64,000 nucleotides of DNA from Saccharopolyspora gregorii. GTDB lineage: Bacteria; Actinomycetota; Actinomycetes; Mycobacteriales; Pseudonocardiaceae. Positions 19,318 through 28,223 of the stretch are shown here, one piece after another. Made by a program: the position numbers and the translations under genes. The stretch lies in assembly GCF_024734405.1 (NCBI RefSeq), contig NZ_CP059556.1, positions 5,580,001 through 5,644,000 on the forward strand, read 5' to 3'. The first letter of the stretch is position 1. Each line of letters starts with the position of its first letter. The notes under the pieces were generated by a model. The model ran no database searches. It saw only the letters and a program-made list of their open reading frames with translations, and had not been told where the DNA came from.

Positions 19318-20915
19318 CAGAAGTCCTCCACGGCGTCGGTGCCCACCCGCAGCCGCTCGATGAGCACCACGCCGAGCACGGTGACGACCATCAGCAGCGC
19401 GCAGGCGGCGTAGGCGAGTTGCGAGTTGAGCTCGCCCGGCCTGCCGAGCAGCCGCGCGATGGCCACCGGCAGCGTCGGCGCGTCGGGCCGGGCGAGGAAG
19501 CTGGTGGCGCCGAACTCCCCGAGCGCCACGACGAAACCGAATCCGGCGGCGGCCAGCACCGAGCGCACCGCCAGCGGAAAGTCGATCTCGCGGCGCACCC
19601 GCCACGGTCCGGCGCCGAGCGTCGCCGCGGCCTGCCGCAGCCGGTCGTCGATGGCCCGCAGCACCGGCAGCACGGTGCGGATCACCAGCGGTGTCACCAC
19701 CAGGGCCTGCGCGAACGGCACGAGCAGCGGCGAGGTGCGCAGCTCGCCGGGCAGCGAGCCGAGCGTGATCAGGTAGCCGAAGCCGACCGTCACCGCGGAC
19801 ACCCCCAGCGGCAGCATCAGCGCGAGGTCGAGGCTCTCCGCGACGAACCTGCGGCGCACGGCGACGAGCACGAACGAGGCGAGCAGCCCGAGCAGCAGCG
19901 CCATCCAGGTGGCGTCGACCGCGGTGCGCACCGAGTTCAGCGCGGCTTCGAGCCCGGTGACCTCCAGGGTCCCGGGCTGCCCGGTGCCCAGCAGCGCGCG
20001 GTAGCCCGCGAGGCCCCACCCGTCCCTGGTGGACACCGACCGCACCAGCAGGGAGGCGATCGGCGCGAGCAGCCCGCACAGCACCGCACCGGCGAGCCCG
20101 ACGATCCACCACTCGGCGCCTTGCGGCGGCCGGGCGGTGGTCGCGGGCGCGCGCAGCCGCAGCGCGGTCTCCCGGCGGCGGCGCGCGATGGTGGCCACGA
20201 GCAGGGCGGCGACGACGGCGACCAGCTGCAGCAGGGACAGCGCCGCGGCGCCGGGCAGGTCCAGCAGCTGCACGGTGCGCAGGTAGATCTCCGTCTCCAG
20301 GGTGCGCAGCCGACCGCCGCCGAGCACCAGCACCACCCCGAAGCTGGTGGCGCTGAACAGGAACACGACGGCCGCCGCCGATCCGAGCGCGGGCAGCAAC
20401 GCGGGCAGCGTCACCGAGGTGAAGGTGCGCAGCCGCCCGGCTCCCAGCGATCGGGCGGCGTCCTCCATCCGCCGGTCCAGGTGCCCCCACAACCCGCTGA
20501 CGGTGCGCGCGACGACGGCGACGTTGAAGAACGCGTTGGCCAGCACGATCGGCAGCACTCCCCCGTCGGCGCCGAACAACGCGCGGAAGGCCATGCCCAC
20601 GACGATCGTCGGCAGCACGAACGGCACGGTCACCGCGACCCGCAGCAGCCCTGTACCGGGCAGGACGAGCCTGGCGAGCACGTAGGCGAGCGGCAGCCCG
20701 CAGAGCAGCGCGACCGCGGTGGACGCGGCGGCCTGCCCGAGGGTGAAGCCGACGAGCCGCCAGGTGGCCGGCTCGGCGAGCACCGCTCCGACGTCGCCGC
20801 GCACGCCCAGCCCGATGATCGCCGCGACGGGCCAGGCGAAGAAGACCCCGAGGAAGCCGAGGACGACCGCCGCGGCCAGCGCCACCGCAACCCGGCGGCG
20901 GAGTTCGCCGGTCAT
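19317..20915 (-). CDS. thiP: Thiamine ABC transporter permease (double-domain, ThiP-like)
   Basis: This 532-residue membrane protein is built from two fused permease domains, as in ThiP and FbpB. Each half has about six spans and an EAA-type loop (first: EDAARSLGAGRLRTF near residue 150; second: RQAAATLGAGPWRV near residue 425). The ATG at 20915 overlaps the binding-protein stop (ATGA), and the stop overlaps the ATPase start. The riboswitch upstream of the operon supports thiamine as substrate. Confidence 0.9.
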   Translation of the reverse strand: MTGELRRRVAVALAAAVVLGFLGVFFAWPVAAIIGLGVRGDVGAVLAEPATWRLVGFTLGQAAASTAVALLCGLPLAYVLARLVLPGTGLLRVAVTVPFVLPTIVVGMAFRALFGADGGVLPIVLANAFFNVAVVARTVSGLWGHLDRRMEDAARSLGAGRLRTFTSVTLPALLPALGSAAAVVFLFSATSFGVVLVLGGGRLRTLETEIYLRTVQLLDLPGAAALSLLQLVAVVAALLVATIARRRRETALRLRAPATTARPPQGAEWWIVGLAGAVLCGLLAPIASLLVRSVSTRDGWGLAGYRALLGTGQPGTLEVTGLEAALNSVRTAVDATWMALLLGLLASFVLVAVRRRFVAESLDLALMLPLGVSAVTVGFGYLITLGSLPGELRTSPLLVPFAQALVVTPLVIRTVLPVLRAIDDRLRQAAATLGAGPWRVRREIDFPLAVRSVLAAAGFGFVVALGEFGATSFLARPDAPTLPVAIARLLGRPGELNSQLAYAACALLMVVTVLGVVLIERLRVGTDAVEDF

Positions 20916-21958
20916 CCCCGGACCAGCGTCCGCCACTGCTCGACCCACCGGTCCCGGTTGTTCTCCACCTCGTCGGCGGGCAGTTCCGCGGGCCGCGGCG
21001 GCAGCGGCGCGCTGGCCGCCCAGCCTTCGGGCAGCGGCACCCCGTCGACCGCGGGGTACACGTACATCTGGTCGGCGACCTGACCTTGGAACTCGGACGA
21101 GAGCAGGAAGTCCACCACTTCCCGCGCCGCCTGCGGGTCCTTCGCGCCGGTGAGCACGCCCGCGTACTCGACCTGCCGGTAGCAGGTGTCGAGCAGGGCC
21201 TTGGTGCGCGGCGCACCGTTCTCGTCGACCTCGGCGGCGGGCGAGGACGCGTAGGACAGCACGATCGGTCGCGGCCCCTGGCCGGTGGAACCGGAGAAGT
21301 CCTGGTTGTAGGCCTCTTCCCAGCCGGAGGACAGCCGCACGCCGTTGGCGTCGAGGGCGCGCCAGTAGTCCTGCCAACCGGGCTCGCCGAAGGCGTCGAT
21401 GGTGCCGAGCAGGAACGCCAAGCCAGGGGAGGACGTCGTCGGGTCCGGCATCGAGGTCAGGTCTCGGTAGCGGGGATCGGTGAGGTCGCGCAGCGTCGTC
21501 GGCTCCGGCAGCCGGTGCGCGGCGAACCAGGCGGTGTCGATGTTCAGGCACACGTCGGCGACGTCGACGGCGGTGAGCCGGTTCTGCTGGTCCTGGGCGT
21601 AGCGCTGCGGTCCGCGGTCGGCGGCGGCGGGCCGGTACGGGGCGAACACGTCGGCGCGCAGCGCGCGGGAGGCGAAGGTGGAGTCCACGCCGTAGGCGAC
21701 GTCGCCGAGCGGTGCCGCCTTGGACAGCGCCAGCTTGTTGGTCAGCTCTCCGGCGTCACCGCTGTTGCGGATCTCCAGGTGGATGCCGCTGCGCTTCTCG
21801 AAGTCGGCGAGCAGCGCCGGGTCGGCGACGAACGAGTCGTGCGCGACGAGGGTGACGGTGCGCGCCGCGGTGTCCTCGCCGGAGCTCCCGATGAGCGAAC
21901 ATCCGGTGGTGAGCGCGGCGGCGGCGAGTGCCGCGGCCCAGCGCAGTAAGGGGTTCAA
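20912..21958 (-). CDS. thiB: Thiamine-binding lipoprotein of ABC importer (TTG start)
   Basis: This 348-residue periplasmic-binding-type lipoprotein starts at TTG 21958, four bases after GGGAGG. That start gives a compact signal peptide (LLRWAAALAAAALTTGC) with the lipidated Cys near residue 20. The mature part matches the thiamine/iron-binding family (TLVAHDSFVADPALLADFEKRSG, DVAYGVDSTFASRAL, then PTTSSPGLAFLLGTIDAFG). It is the first gene of the operon and lies just behind a TPP riboswitch. Longer in-frame starts would run into the riboswitch and are rejected. Confidence 0.9.
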   Translation of the reverse strand: MNPLLRWAAALAAAALTTGCSLIGSSGEDTAARTVTLVAHDSFVADPALLADFEKRSGIHLEIRNSGDAGELTNKLALSKAAPLGDVAYGVDSTFASRALRADVFAPYRPAAADRGPQRYAQDQQNRLTAVDVADVCLNIDTAWFAAHRLPEPTTLRDLTDPRYRDLTSMPDPTTSSPGLAFLLGTIDAFGEPGWQDYWRALDANGVRLSSGWEEAYNQDFSGSTGQGPRPIVLSYASSPAAEVDENGAPRTKALLDTCYRQVEYAGVLTGAKDPQAAREVVDFLLSSEFQGQVADQMYVYPAVDGVPLPEGWAASAPLPPRPAELPADEVENNRDRWVEQWRTLVRG

Positions 21959-22015
21959 CGGTCCTCCCGAGTAGCACACCGGTCTCGGCCACGCGTGCGA
22001 ACTCGAGCTGATCGC

Positions 22016-22105
22016 GACACCTCCCTGCGCCGGCATGATCCGGTTCAGGTGCGGACGGTCGAGGGGATGCGCCCCTCCTCTCAGCCCAGCGCGCTGGACT
22101 CCCGT
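22016..22105 (-). promoter_or_regulatory. TPP (thiamine pyrophosphate) riboswitch
   Basis: Read on the minus strand the element has the conserved THI-box parts in order. GGGCTGAGAGG lies near 22084-22076, a variable stem follows (GGGGCGCATCCCC), then ACCTGAACCGGATCATGCC (about 22050-22032) and GGCGCAGGGA ending near 22022. It sits about 60 bases upstream of the TTG start of the thiamine-binding lipoprotein. In this family TPP binding turns expression down, here probably by hiding the ribosome site. The limits are approximate. Confidence 0.93.
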
Positions 22106-22185
22106 GGCGACCGGCAGTCTACGTGCCGCCACCGAGCCGGGGGTCGACGGTCGCGTTCCGGCCGTCCGACGACCACCATGTGGGC

Positions 22186-22479
22186 ATGACCGAACTGCTG
22201 AACGACACCCAGGTCGCCGAATCGCTGTCCCGGCTGCCGGAGTGGGCCCAGGACGGCACCACGATCGTGCGGAGCGTGGAGTTCGCGAGCTTCCCGCAGG
22301 CCATCCAGGCGGTGAACCGGGTCGCGGAGATCGCGGAGAGCGAGAACCACCACCCGGATCTGGACATCCGCTGGCGCACCGTCGTGTTCGCCCTCTCGAC
22401 GCATTCGGCGGGTGGCCTCACCGCGAAGGACTTCACGCTGGCGGAGGAGATCGACGGGGTGGTCGACGCGTTGGCGTGA
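22186..22479 (+). CDS. Pterin-4-alpha-carbinolamine dehydratase-like protein
   Basis: This 97-residue protein of the DCoH/PhhB family dehydrates 4a-hydroxytetrahydropterin during pterin recycling. The family motif is present as SENHHPDLDIRWRTVVFALSTHSAGGLT, shown here in pieces: the ENHHPD histidines and the W..V...L.TH..GGLT segment. The ATG at 22186 begins the conserved domain. No aromatic amino-acid hydroxylase gene is near. Many bacterial members act in molybdopterin or folate side-paths. It converges closely on the oxidase gene, with 5 bp between the stops. Confidence 0.9.
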   Translation: MTELLNDTQVAESLSRLPEWAQDGTTIVRSVEFASFPQAIQAVNRVAEIAESENHHPDLDIRWRTVVFALSTHSAGGLTAKDFTLAEEIDGVVDALA

Positions 22480-22484
22480 GCCGG

Positions 22485-23453
22485 TCAGCGCACCGGTCGG
22501 CCGAGGACGAGCCCGGCGGCTTCGGCGGCGCAGCCCCAGGACAGCGACACCCCGCAGCCGGAGTGCCCGTAGTCGTGCACGACGGTGGCGCCGCCGAACC
22601 GTTCGGTTTCCAGCCGCACGGCGTCGCGCCCGGGGCGCAGTCCGACGGTCTCGCCGAGGACTTCGGCGCCGGCGAGCAGCGGTTCGACCTGCGCGCAGCG
22701 GCGCAGCACGGCGGCGCTGTCGTCGCGGTCGGGTGCGCGGGACCAGTCGTGCTCGCCCGCGACGCCGCCGAGCACGACTCGGTCGCCGTGCGGGACGTAC
22801 GAGGTGAACTCGGGTCCGGCGCCGACTTCGACGAAGTACTCGCTGATGCCGGGGTTGCGGACGAGGACGTGCTGCCCCCGCACGGGCCGCACGCCGGGGT
22901 CGCCGACGAGCTCGTGCGCGCCGACCCCGGTGCAGTTGACGATGCGGTCCGCTTCGGCCGCGGCGTCGGCCAGCGAGGACACCGGGCTGATCAGCAGTTC
23001 GCCGCCGGCGGCGAGCAGTCTCCCGGTGAGGTGTTCGAGGTAGCGCGGCATGTCGATCAGCGGGAGCGTCGCCCGGTAGCCGCTGCGGAACCCGGCGGGC
23101 AGCTCGTCCGGGGTGCAGCGGCGCAGGTCGGGCAGCAGCAGCGCTTCGGGCGGCAGCTGGTCGCCGAGGTCGACGCGGGCGGCCATCCGCCCGGTGGCGA
23201 GGTGCACTCCGCTGGTGTCGTCGGCGGCCAGTTCGACCAGCGCGCGGTAGGTGTCGGCGACCCACCGGCGCACCCGGTCGGCAGGTTGCAGCAGCGCCGG
23301 CCCCCAGATCGCGCCGGCGACGGCGGAGGTGGTGTCGGCGGGTGGCTCGTCGGTGCGCACGCGCACCGGCACGCCGGATTCGGCGAGGATCACGGCGGTG
23401 CTGAGCCCGATCACCCCGGCTCCGATGACCAGGACGGTCCCGTTGGCGGCCAT
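22485..23453 (-). CDS. D-amino-acid oxidase-like FAD enzyme
   Basis: This 322-residue flavoprotein has the N-terminal dinucleotide-binding motif VLVIGAGVIGLSTAVILAE at residues 7-25. The DAO family features follow: SAVAGAIWGP near residue 45, NCTGVGAHELVGD near residue 193, and the C-terminal HDYGHSGCGVSLSWGCA near residue 290, which in D-amino-acid oxidases closes over the FAD. The enzyme probably oxidises D-amino acids to keto acids with release of ammonia and peroxide. The start ATG is at 23453. Confidence 0.9.
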   Translation of the reverse strand: MAANGTVLVIGAGVIGLSTAVILAESGVPVRVRTDEPPADTTSAVAGAIWGPALLQPADRVRRWVADTYRALVELAADDTSGVHLATGRMAARVDLGDQLPPEALLLPDLRRCTPDELPAGFRSGYRATLPLIDMPRYLEHLTGRLLAAGGELLISPVSSLADAAAEADRIVNCTGVGAHELVGDPGVRPVRGQHVLVRNPGISEYFVEVGAGPEFTSYVPHGDRVVLGGVAGEHDWSRAPDRDDSAAVLRRCAQVEPLLAGAEVLGETVGLRPGRDAVRLETERFGGATVVHDYGHSGCGVSLSWGCAAEAAGLVLGRPVR

Positions 23454-23526
23454 TTCGGCACGCTAGCAGCGCTGCCCGCCGCGCACGGCCTGCTCGGGGC
23501 GGGTTTCGCGGCCGCTCGGCGCGGTC

Positions 23527-23619
23527 CTAGTCCTCGACGATGGTGATCGTGCCGGTGCCGCCGCAGTTGCTGCACCCCTTGCCGTTGCAGTCTCCGCAGA
23601 TCAGGGTGATGTGCTGCAT
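23527..23619 (-). CDS. 30-residue zinc-knuckle micro-protein (DnaJ-like CxxCxGxG repeats)
   Basis: The frame from ATG 23619 to TAG 23527-23529 encodes 30 residues with two cysteine pairs: C8-GD-C11-NGKG and C16-SN-C19-GGTG. This is the CxxCxGxG pattern of the DnaJ zinc domain in miniature, flanked by short beta-like ends (MQHITLI and TITIVED). The regular spacing and a start and stop framing it exactly support a real gene. No strong ribosome site is visible; the start may be leaderless or weakly translated. Its function is unknown, and a zinc-binding chaperone-type or regulatory micro-protein is possible. Confidence 0.6.
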   Translation of the reverse strand: MQHITLICGDCNGKGCSNCGGTGTITIVED

Positions 23620-23947
23620 GCGCACAACGTAAATCGCCTGGTCACGGCGTGCGACTCAGCTGTTCCGGGGTGCGCCGCCCGCAGTTCGCGGCGGGCCGCG
23701 CTGCGCTACCGACCCCGCAGCGCTTTCACTCGGACGTGCCCGGGTCGGTGCGGTGGCGGGCGCCGGAATCGCGGTCGCCCCGCCGTTCGTCCTCGATCGA
23801 GGGTCAGCCGATCGGCAATCATCGCGATCCGGCACCGGTCCCGATGCGCACCGGTCGACCGGAACTATTCGGCGCGGTGGCGGTGTTCCTCCGGTCGAAC
23901 CTGCTCGCTCTCCGCGGCGCCGTGCCGCTCTCGAACGGTGTGATGCG
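23620..23947. other. Intergenic region before the AraC regulator, no gene seen
   Basis: This gap of about 330 bp separates the divergent micro-protein and the AraC regulator. An in-frame upstream ATG of the regulator at 23753 lies inside it, but the added residues show no family similarity. No clear promoter, repeat or RNA element was recognised. Confidence 0.4.
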
Positions 23948-24886
23948 ATGTCGAACCGTCCGGATCCGCTGCCGGTCGAGGGGCCCCGCCGCGCGAGCCC
24001 CGTCGAAGCGGAGTTCGCGCTGGCGACCGCCGACCTGCCCTGGTCGGTGCGGATACCGCCACCCGCGGACGGGTTCCGCGCCTCGCTGCACCGCCACCGG
24101 ATCGACGACCTAGCGCTGGTCGAGTGCGCGACCGCGCCGTTCAGCGGGGTGCGCGGTGCCCGCCAGCTCGCCGGGACCGACGGCGACTTCGTCGTCGTGC
24201 TGCTCGTCGACGCCGGGGGTGTCCGCTTCGAGCAGGGCGGTGCGGAGTGGTCGCTGGTCCCCGGGGACGTGCTGGTGTGGGACAGTCGCCGCCCGGCGCG
24301 GTGCAGCGCGGACCGCCCGTTGACCGCGCGCAGCCTCGTCGTGCCGCGCGGGATCCTCGACGACGTGGGCTGTCCGCTGCGCGTCGGCGAACCGGCGGGC
24401 GGCCGGGTTCCCGGGGTGCGGCTGCTGCGCGGCTACCTCGACGCGCTCCATCCGGTGCTGCCCGAGCTGCCCGCAGGGTCTGCGGTGGCGGCGCGCAACG
24501 CGCTGCTCGAACTGGTCTGGGGCGCGCTGCACCCGGGGACGCCGCTCGATCCGCTGGCGCTGCTGCCCGCCCGGCGAGCCGCGGTGGAGCGCTACCTGGA
24601 CGAGCGGCTGGGCAGCAGCGGCCTGTCCGCCGAGGAGGTGGCGGCCGCGCACAACATCTCGGTGCGCACCCTCGGTCGGCTGTTCGCGGAGGTGGGCGAG
24701 ACCTTCTCGGGCGTGCTGCGCGCCAAGCGGATAGCCCGGGTGCGCGAAGAACTGCTGACCGGCGACGTGACGATCGCCGCCCTGGCGCGGCGCTGGGGCT
24801 TCTTCGACACGAGCCACCTGAACCGGCGGTTCCGCGCCGTGCACGGCGTCTCCCCGCACGAGTACCGCCGCGGCCACCAGTCGTGA
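23948..24886 (+). CDS. AraC-family transcriptional regulator
   Basis: This 312-residue regulator has an N-terminal AraC-binding-like sensor domain (about residues 20-180) and a C-terminal double helix-turn-helix (about 215-310). The second half shows the usual ISVRTLGRLFAEVGETFS and RWGFFDTSHLNRRFRAVHG, then SPHEYRRG at the end. It resembles the FeaR/NahR-like AraC_binding_2 type used to control catabolic genes. The downstream oxidoreductase gene on the same strand is a candidate target. Confidence 0.9.
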   Translation: MSNRPDPLPVEGPRRASPVEAEFALATADLPWSVRIPPPADGFRASLHRHRIDDLALVECATAPFSGVRGARQLAGTDGDFVVVLLVDAGGVRFEQGGAEWSLVPGDVLVWDSRRPARCSADRPLTARSLVVPRGILDDVGCPLRVGEPAGGRVPGVRLLRGYLDALHPVLPELPAGSAVAARNALLELVWGALHPGTPLDPLALLPARRAAVERYLDERLGSSGLSAEEVAAAHNISVRTLGRLFAEVGETFSGVLRAKRIARVREELLTGDVTIAALARRWGFFDTSHLNRRFRAVHGVSPHEYRRGHQS

Positions 24887-25047
24887 TCGAGCGGACGGCC
24901 GCCCGGTACTCCCCGATGGCGCGCAGGTACGCGGCGCGTCGGCCCGCGCCGAACCGAGACTCGCCTCGACGTCCCGAACAGCGGGACGTGCGCCCCGGAT
25001 CAGCGGGGCGAGGCGACCCGGCGGCGGGTCGGACCGAGGAGAGGGCG

Positions 25048-26085
25048 ATGGCAGTGATCCAGCAGAACCGGGCGTTCCGGTTGCGCAGGCGGCCCGCGGG
25101 CGTGGCGGACGCACCCGAACTGGAGCTCGTCGCGGAGCGAACACCGGAGTTGGCCGACGGGCAGGCGCTGGTCCGCACCCTGGTGCTCTCCGTCGACCCG
25201 TCGAGCCGCGTGTTCCTGAGCGACTTCCGCAGTGAACTCCCGCCGGTGGAGGTGGGAGCGGTGGTGCGCGGCCTCGGCGTGGGCCGGGTGGTCGCCTCGC
25301 GGCGAGCGGACCTGCCGGTCGGCGCGCACGTGCTGGGCTGGACGGGTTGGCAGGACTACCAGGTCGCCGACGATGCCGCGCTGGTCGAGCCGTTCACCGT
25401 GCTGCCCGACCCGCTGCCCGCGTCCCCGGAGGACCTGCTGGGCGTCTTCGGGCTCACCGGCATCACCGCGTGGCTGGCCGTGGAGATCGCGGCGCCGGAG
25501 CCGGGCGCGACGGTGGTGGTGTCGGCGGCGGCGGGTGCGGTCGGCTCGGTCGCCGGCCAGCTGGCGCGCGAGCGCGGGGCGCGGGTGGTCGGCGTGGCGG
25601 GCGGGCCGGACAAGTGCCGCTACGTCGTCGACGAGCTCGGCTTCGACGCCTGCGTCGACCGGCACGATCCGCGGTGGCGCGAACTGCTCGACGCGGCCAC
25701 TCCCGACGGGATCGACGCGGACGTGGAGAACGCGGGCGGCGAGATCCTCGACCACGTGCTGAGCAGGATCAACACCGGGGCGCGCCTCGCGATGTGCGGC
25801 ATGATCGCCGACTACAGCGCCGACCCGGCACAGCGCCACGGCCTGCGGAACCTGGTGGAGCTGGTCGAGCAGCGCGCCACCGCCCGCGGTTTCCTGGTCA
25901 CCGATCATGCCGACCGCTTCGCCGAGATCACCGCCGAGCTGGCCGCGCGGGTGGCCGACGGCAGGCTCCGCCACAGCCGGGACCTGGTGAACGGCTTGGA
26001 GAACGCCCCGGTCGCGCTGGACCGGATCTTCCGCGGCGACAGCCGGGGCAAGGTGATCGTGCGGGTCGCGCCGATCCTCACCTGA
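25048..26085 (+). CDS. NADP-dependent MDR oxidoreductase (CurA/PTGR-like)
   Basis: This 345-residue zinc-independent medium-chain dehydrogenase belongs to the leukotriene B4 dehydrogenase/CurA group, which reduces the double bond of alpha,beta-unsaturated carbonyls with NADPH. It has the nucleotide motif VVVSAAAGAVGSVAGQLARERGARVVG (AxxGxxG core near residue 155), the GLTGITAW segment before it and the C-terminal DRIFRGDSRGKVIVRV. Zinc ligand cysteines are absent. The ATG at 25048 is preceded by GAGGAGAGG. It follows the AraC regulator by 161 bp. Confidence 0.9.
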   Translation: MAVIQQNRAFRLRRRPAGVADAPELELVAERTPELADGQALVRTLVLSVDPSSRVFLSDFRSELPPVEVGAVVRGLGVGRVVASRRADLPVGAHVLGWTGWQDYQVADDAALVEPFTVLPDPLPASPEDLLGVFGLTGITAWLAVEIAAPEPGATVVVSAAAGAVGSVAGQLARERGARVVGVAGGPDKCRYVVDELGFDACVDRHDPRWRELLDAATPDGIDADVENAGGEILDHVLSRINTGARLAMCGMIADYSADPAQRHGLRNLVELVEQRATARGFLVTDHADRFAEITAELAARVADGRLRHSRDLVNGLENAPVALDRIFRGDSRGKVIVRVAPILT

Positions 26086-26100
26086 GCGCCGCCCGACCGG

Positions 26101-26559
26101 CTACGTCCTGGGCGGCTCGCGGCGGGACATCCGCAGCAGCGGGTACGGCCGCCCCGCGTCGTCGAGCTCGCTGCGCCCGGTGACGGTGAACCCGTGCCGG
26201 AGGTAGAACCCGACGGCCTGCTCGTTCTGCTCGTTGACGTCCACGGACGTCACCCCGAGCTCGGCCACCGCGTGCGCGAGGAGGGCTCGGCCCACTCCTC
26301 GCCCGCGGTGCGCCGCGTCGACGAACAGCATCTCCAGGCTCGGCCCGGACGTGCCCGCGAAACCGACCGGCGCACCGCCGAGTTCGGCAACGCCGAGCCG
26401 CACCTGCGGGAAGTGCTCGACGGGCAGGCGTTCCTCGATCTCGGCGCGATCCCGCGGATCGAGGAAGTCGTGGGTGGCGTCGACGGCGCTGCGCCAGATC
26501 CGCACGAGCACCGGGAACTCGTCGGCCCCGGTCGACTCGCGGATCGTCGGCTCAGCCAC
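26101..26559 (-). CDS. GNAT-family N-acetyltransferase
   Basis: This 152-residue protein has the GNAT fold. The acetyl-CoA binding motif is VDAAHRGRGVGRALLAHAV near residue 85, with the Q/RxxGxG/A core as RGRGVG. The N-terminal RESTGADEFPVLVRIWRSAV and C-terminal GFYLRHGFTVTGRSELDDAGRPYPLLRM are typical of YjaB-like acetyltransferases. The substrate is unknown. The start is GTG at 26559. It converges on the oxidoreductase gene. Confidence 0.88.
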   Translation of the reverse strand: MAEPTIRESTGADEFPVLVRIWRSAVDATHDFLDPRDRAEIEERLPVEHFPQVRLGVAELGGAPVGFAGTSGPSLEMLFVDAAHRGRGVGRALLAHAVAELGVTSVDVNEQNEQAVGFYLRHGFTVTGRSELDDAGRPYPLLRMSRREPPRT

Positions 26560-26660
26560 GTCGGACCGCGCGGCGCGGCGGAACGACTCGCCGCACCTCC
26601 GCCACCCGCGGCGGAAGCACGAAGATCATCGTGCCCCCTGACCAGCGGTAACGCCGCCGA

Positions 26661-27737
<1,077 letters not shown>

Positions 27738-27869
27738 GGGCCGTGAGTCTAAGTGGTGCGGGCGGCGATCGACGCAGGTGGCCCGCACCCGATCCGTGCG
27801 CGCCGGGTTCGGCCGCACGCCCGGTCCGCGGCGCGGGAACGGGGCGTGCGGCCGATCCGGGTGACGACG

Positions 27870-28148
27870 TCAGTCGTCGTCCTGCTCGCCGTCGCCCTGG
27901 TCGTCCTCGTGGTCGTCGTGCCGGTGGTCCTGCTGGTCGCCGTCGCGCTGGTCGTCCTGCTGGTCCGGGCGGTCGCCGTCCTGCTGGTCGCCGTCCTGCT
28001 GGTCGCCGTCCTGCTGTTCCTGCTGCTGCTGCTGCGGCGGCGGGGCCGGGTCGTTGCAACCCGCGGTGACGGTGAGCGCGAGGAGCGCGCCCGCCGCGCC
28101 GCCGACGAGCTTGCCGACGCGGGAACGCATGATCGTGGAGTGAGCCAT
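27870..28148 (-). CDS. Small lipoprotein with Asp/Gln-rich repeat tail
   Basis: The frame encodes 92 residues, with a signal peptide (VGKLVGGAAGALLALTVTAGC) whose lipobox TAGC places the lipid anchor near residue 31. The mature part is almost only a polar tail: PAPPPQQQQQEQQ, then repeats of the unit DGDQQ, then His/Asp-rich HRHDDHEDD. The tail is probably disordered and acidic; a metal-binding or wall-spanning spacer role is possible. The start could be the ATG at 28148 or the one at 28130. The minus-strand coding sense is supported by the clean lipobox. Confidence 0.7.
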   Translation of the reverse strand: MAHSTIMRSRVGKLVGGAAGALLALTVTAGCNDPAPPPQQQQQEQQDGDQQDGDQQDGDRPDQQDDQRDGDQQDHRHDDHEDDQGDGEQDDD

Positions 28149-28223
28149 GACTCCGACATTAGGGAGCAATCCCCCAGCTGTCATCCGGTCGCCGCCCGTA
28201 CCCGCTGCGAGTCCGGGCGGGGG

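Noticed and set aside
27900-28030. Regular short repeats that could suggest a CRISPR array or VNTR
   Set aside because: They are in-frame DGDQQ-type codon repeats inside the lipoprotein gene; unit length is too short and there are no spacers.
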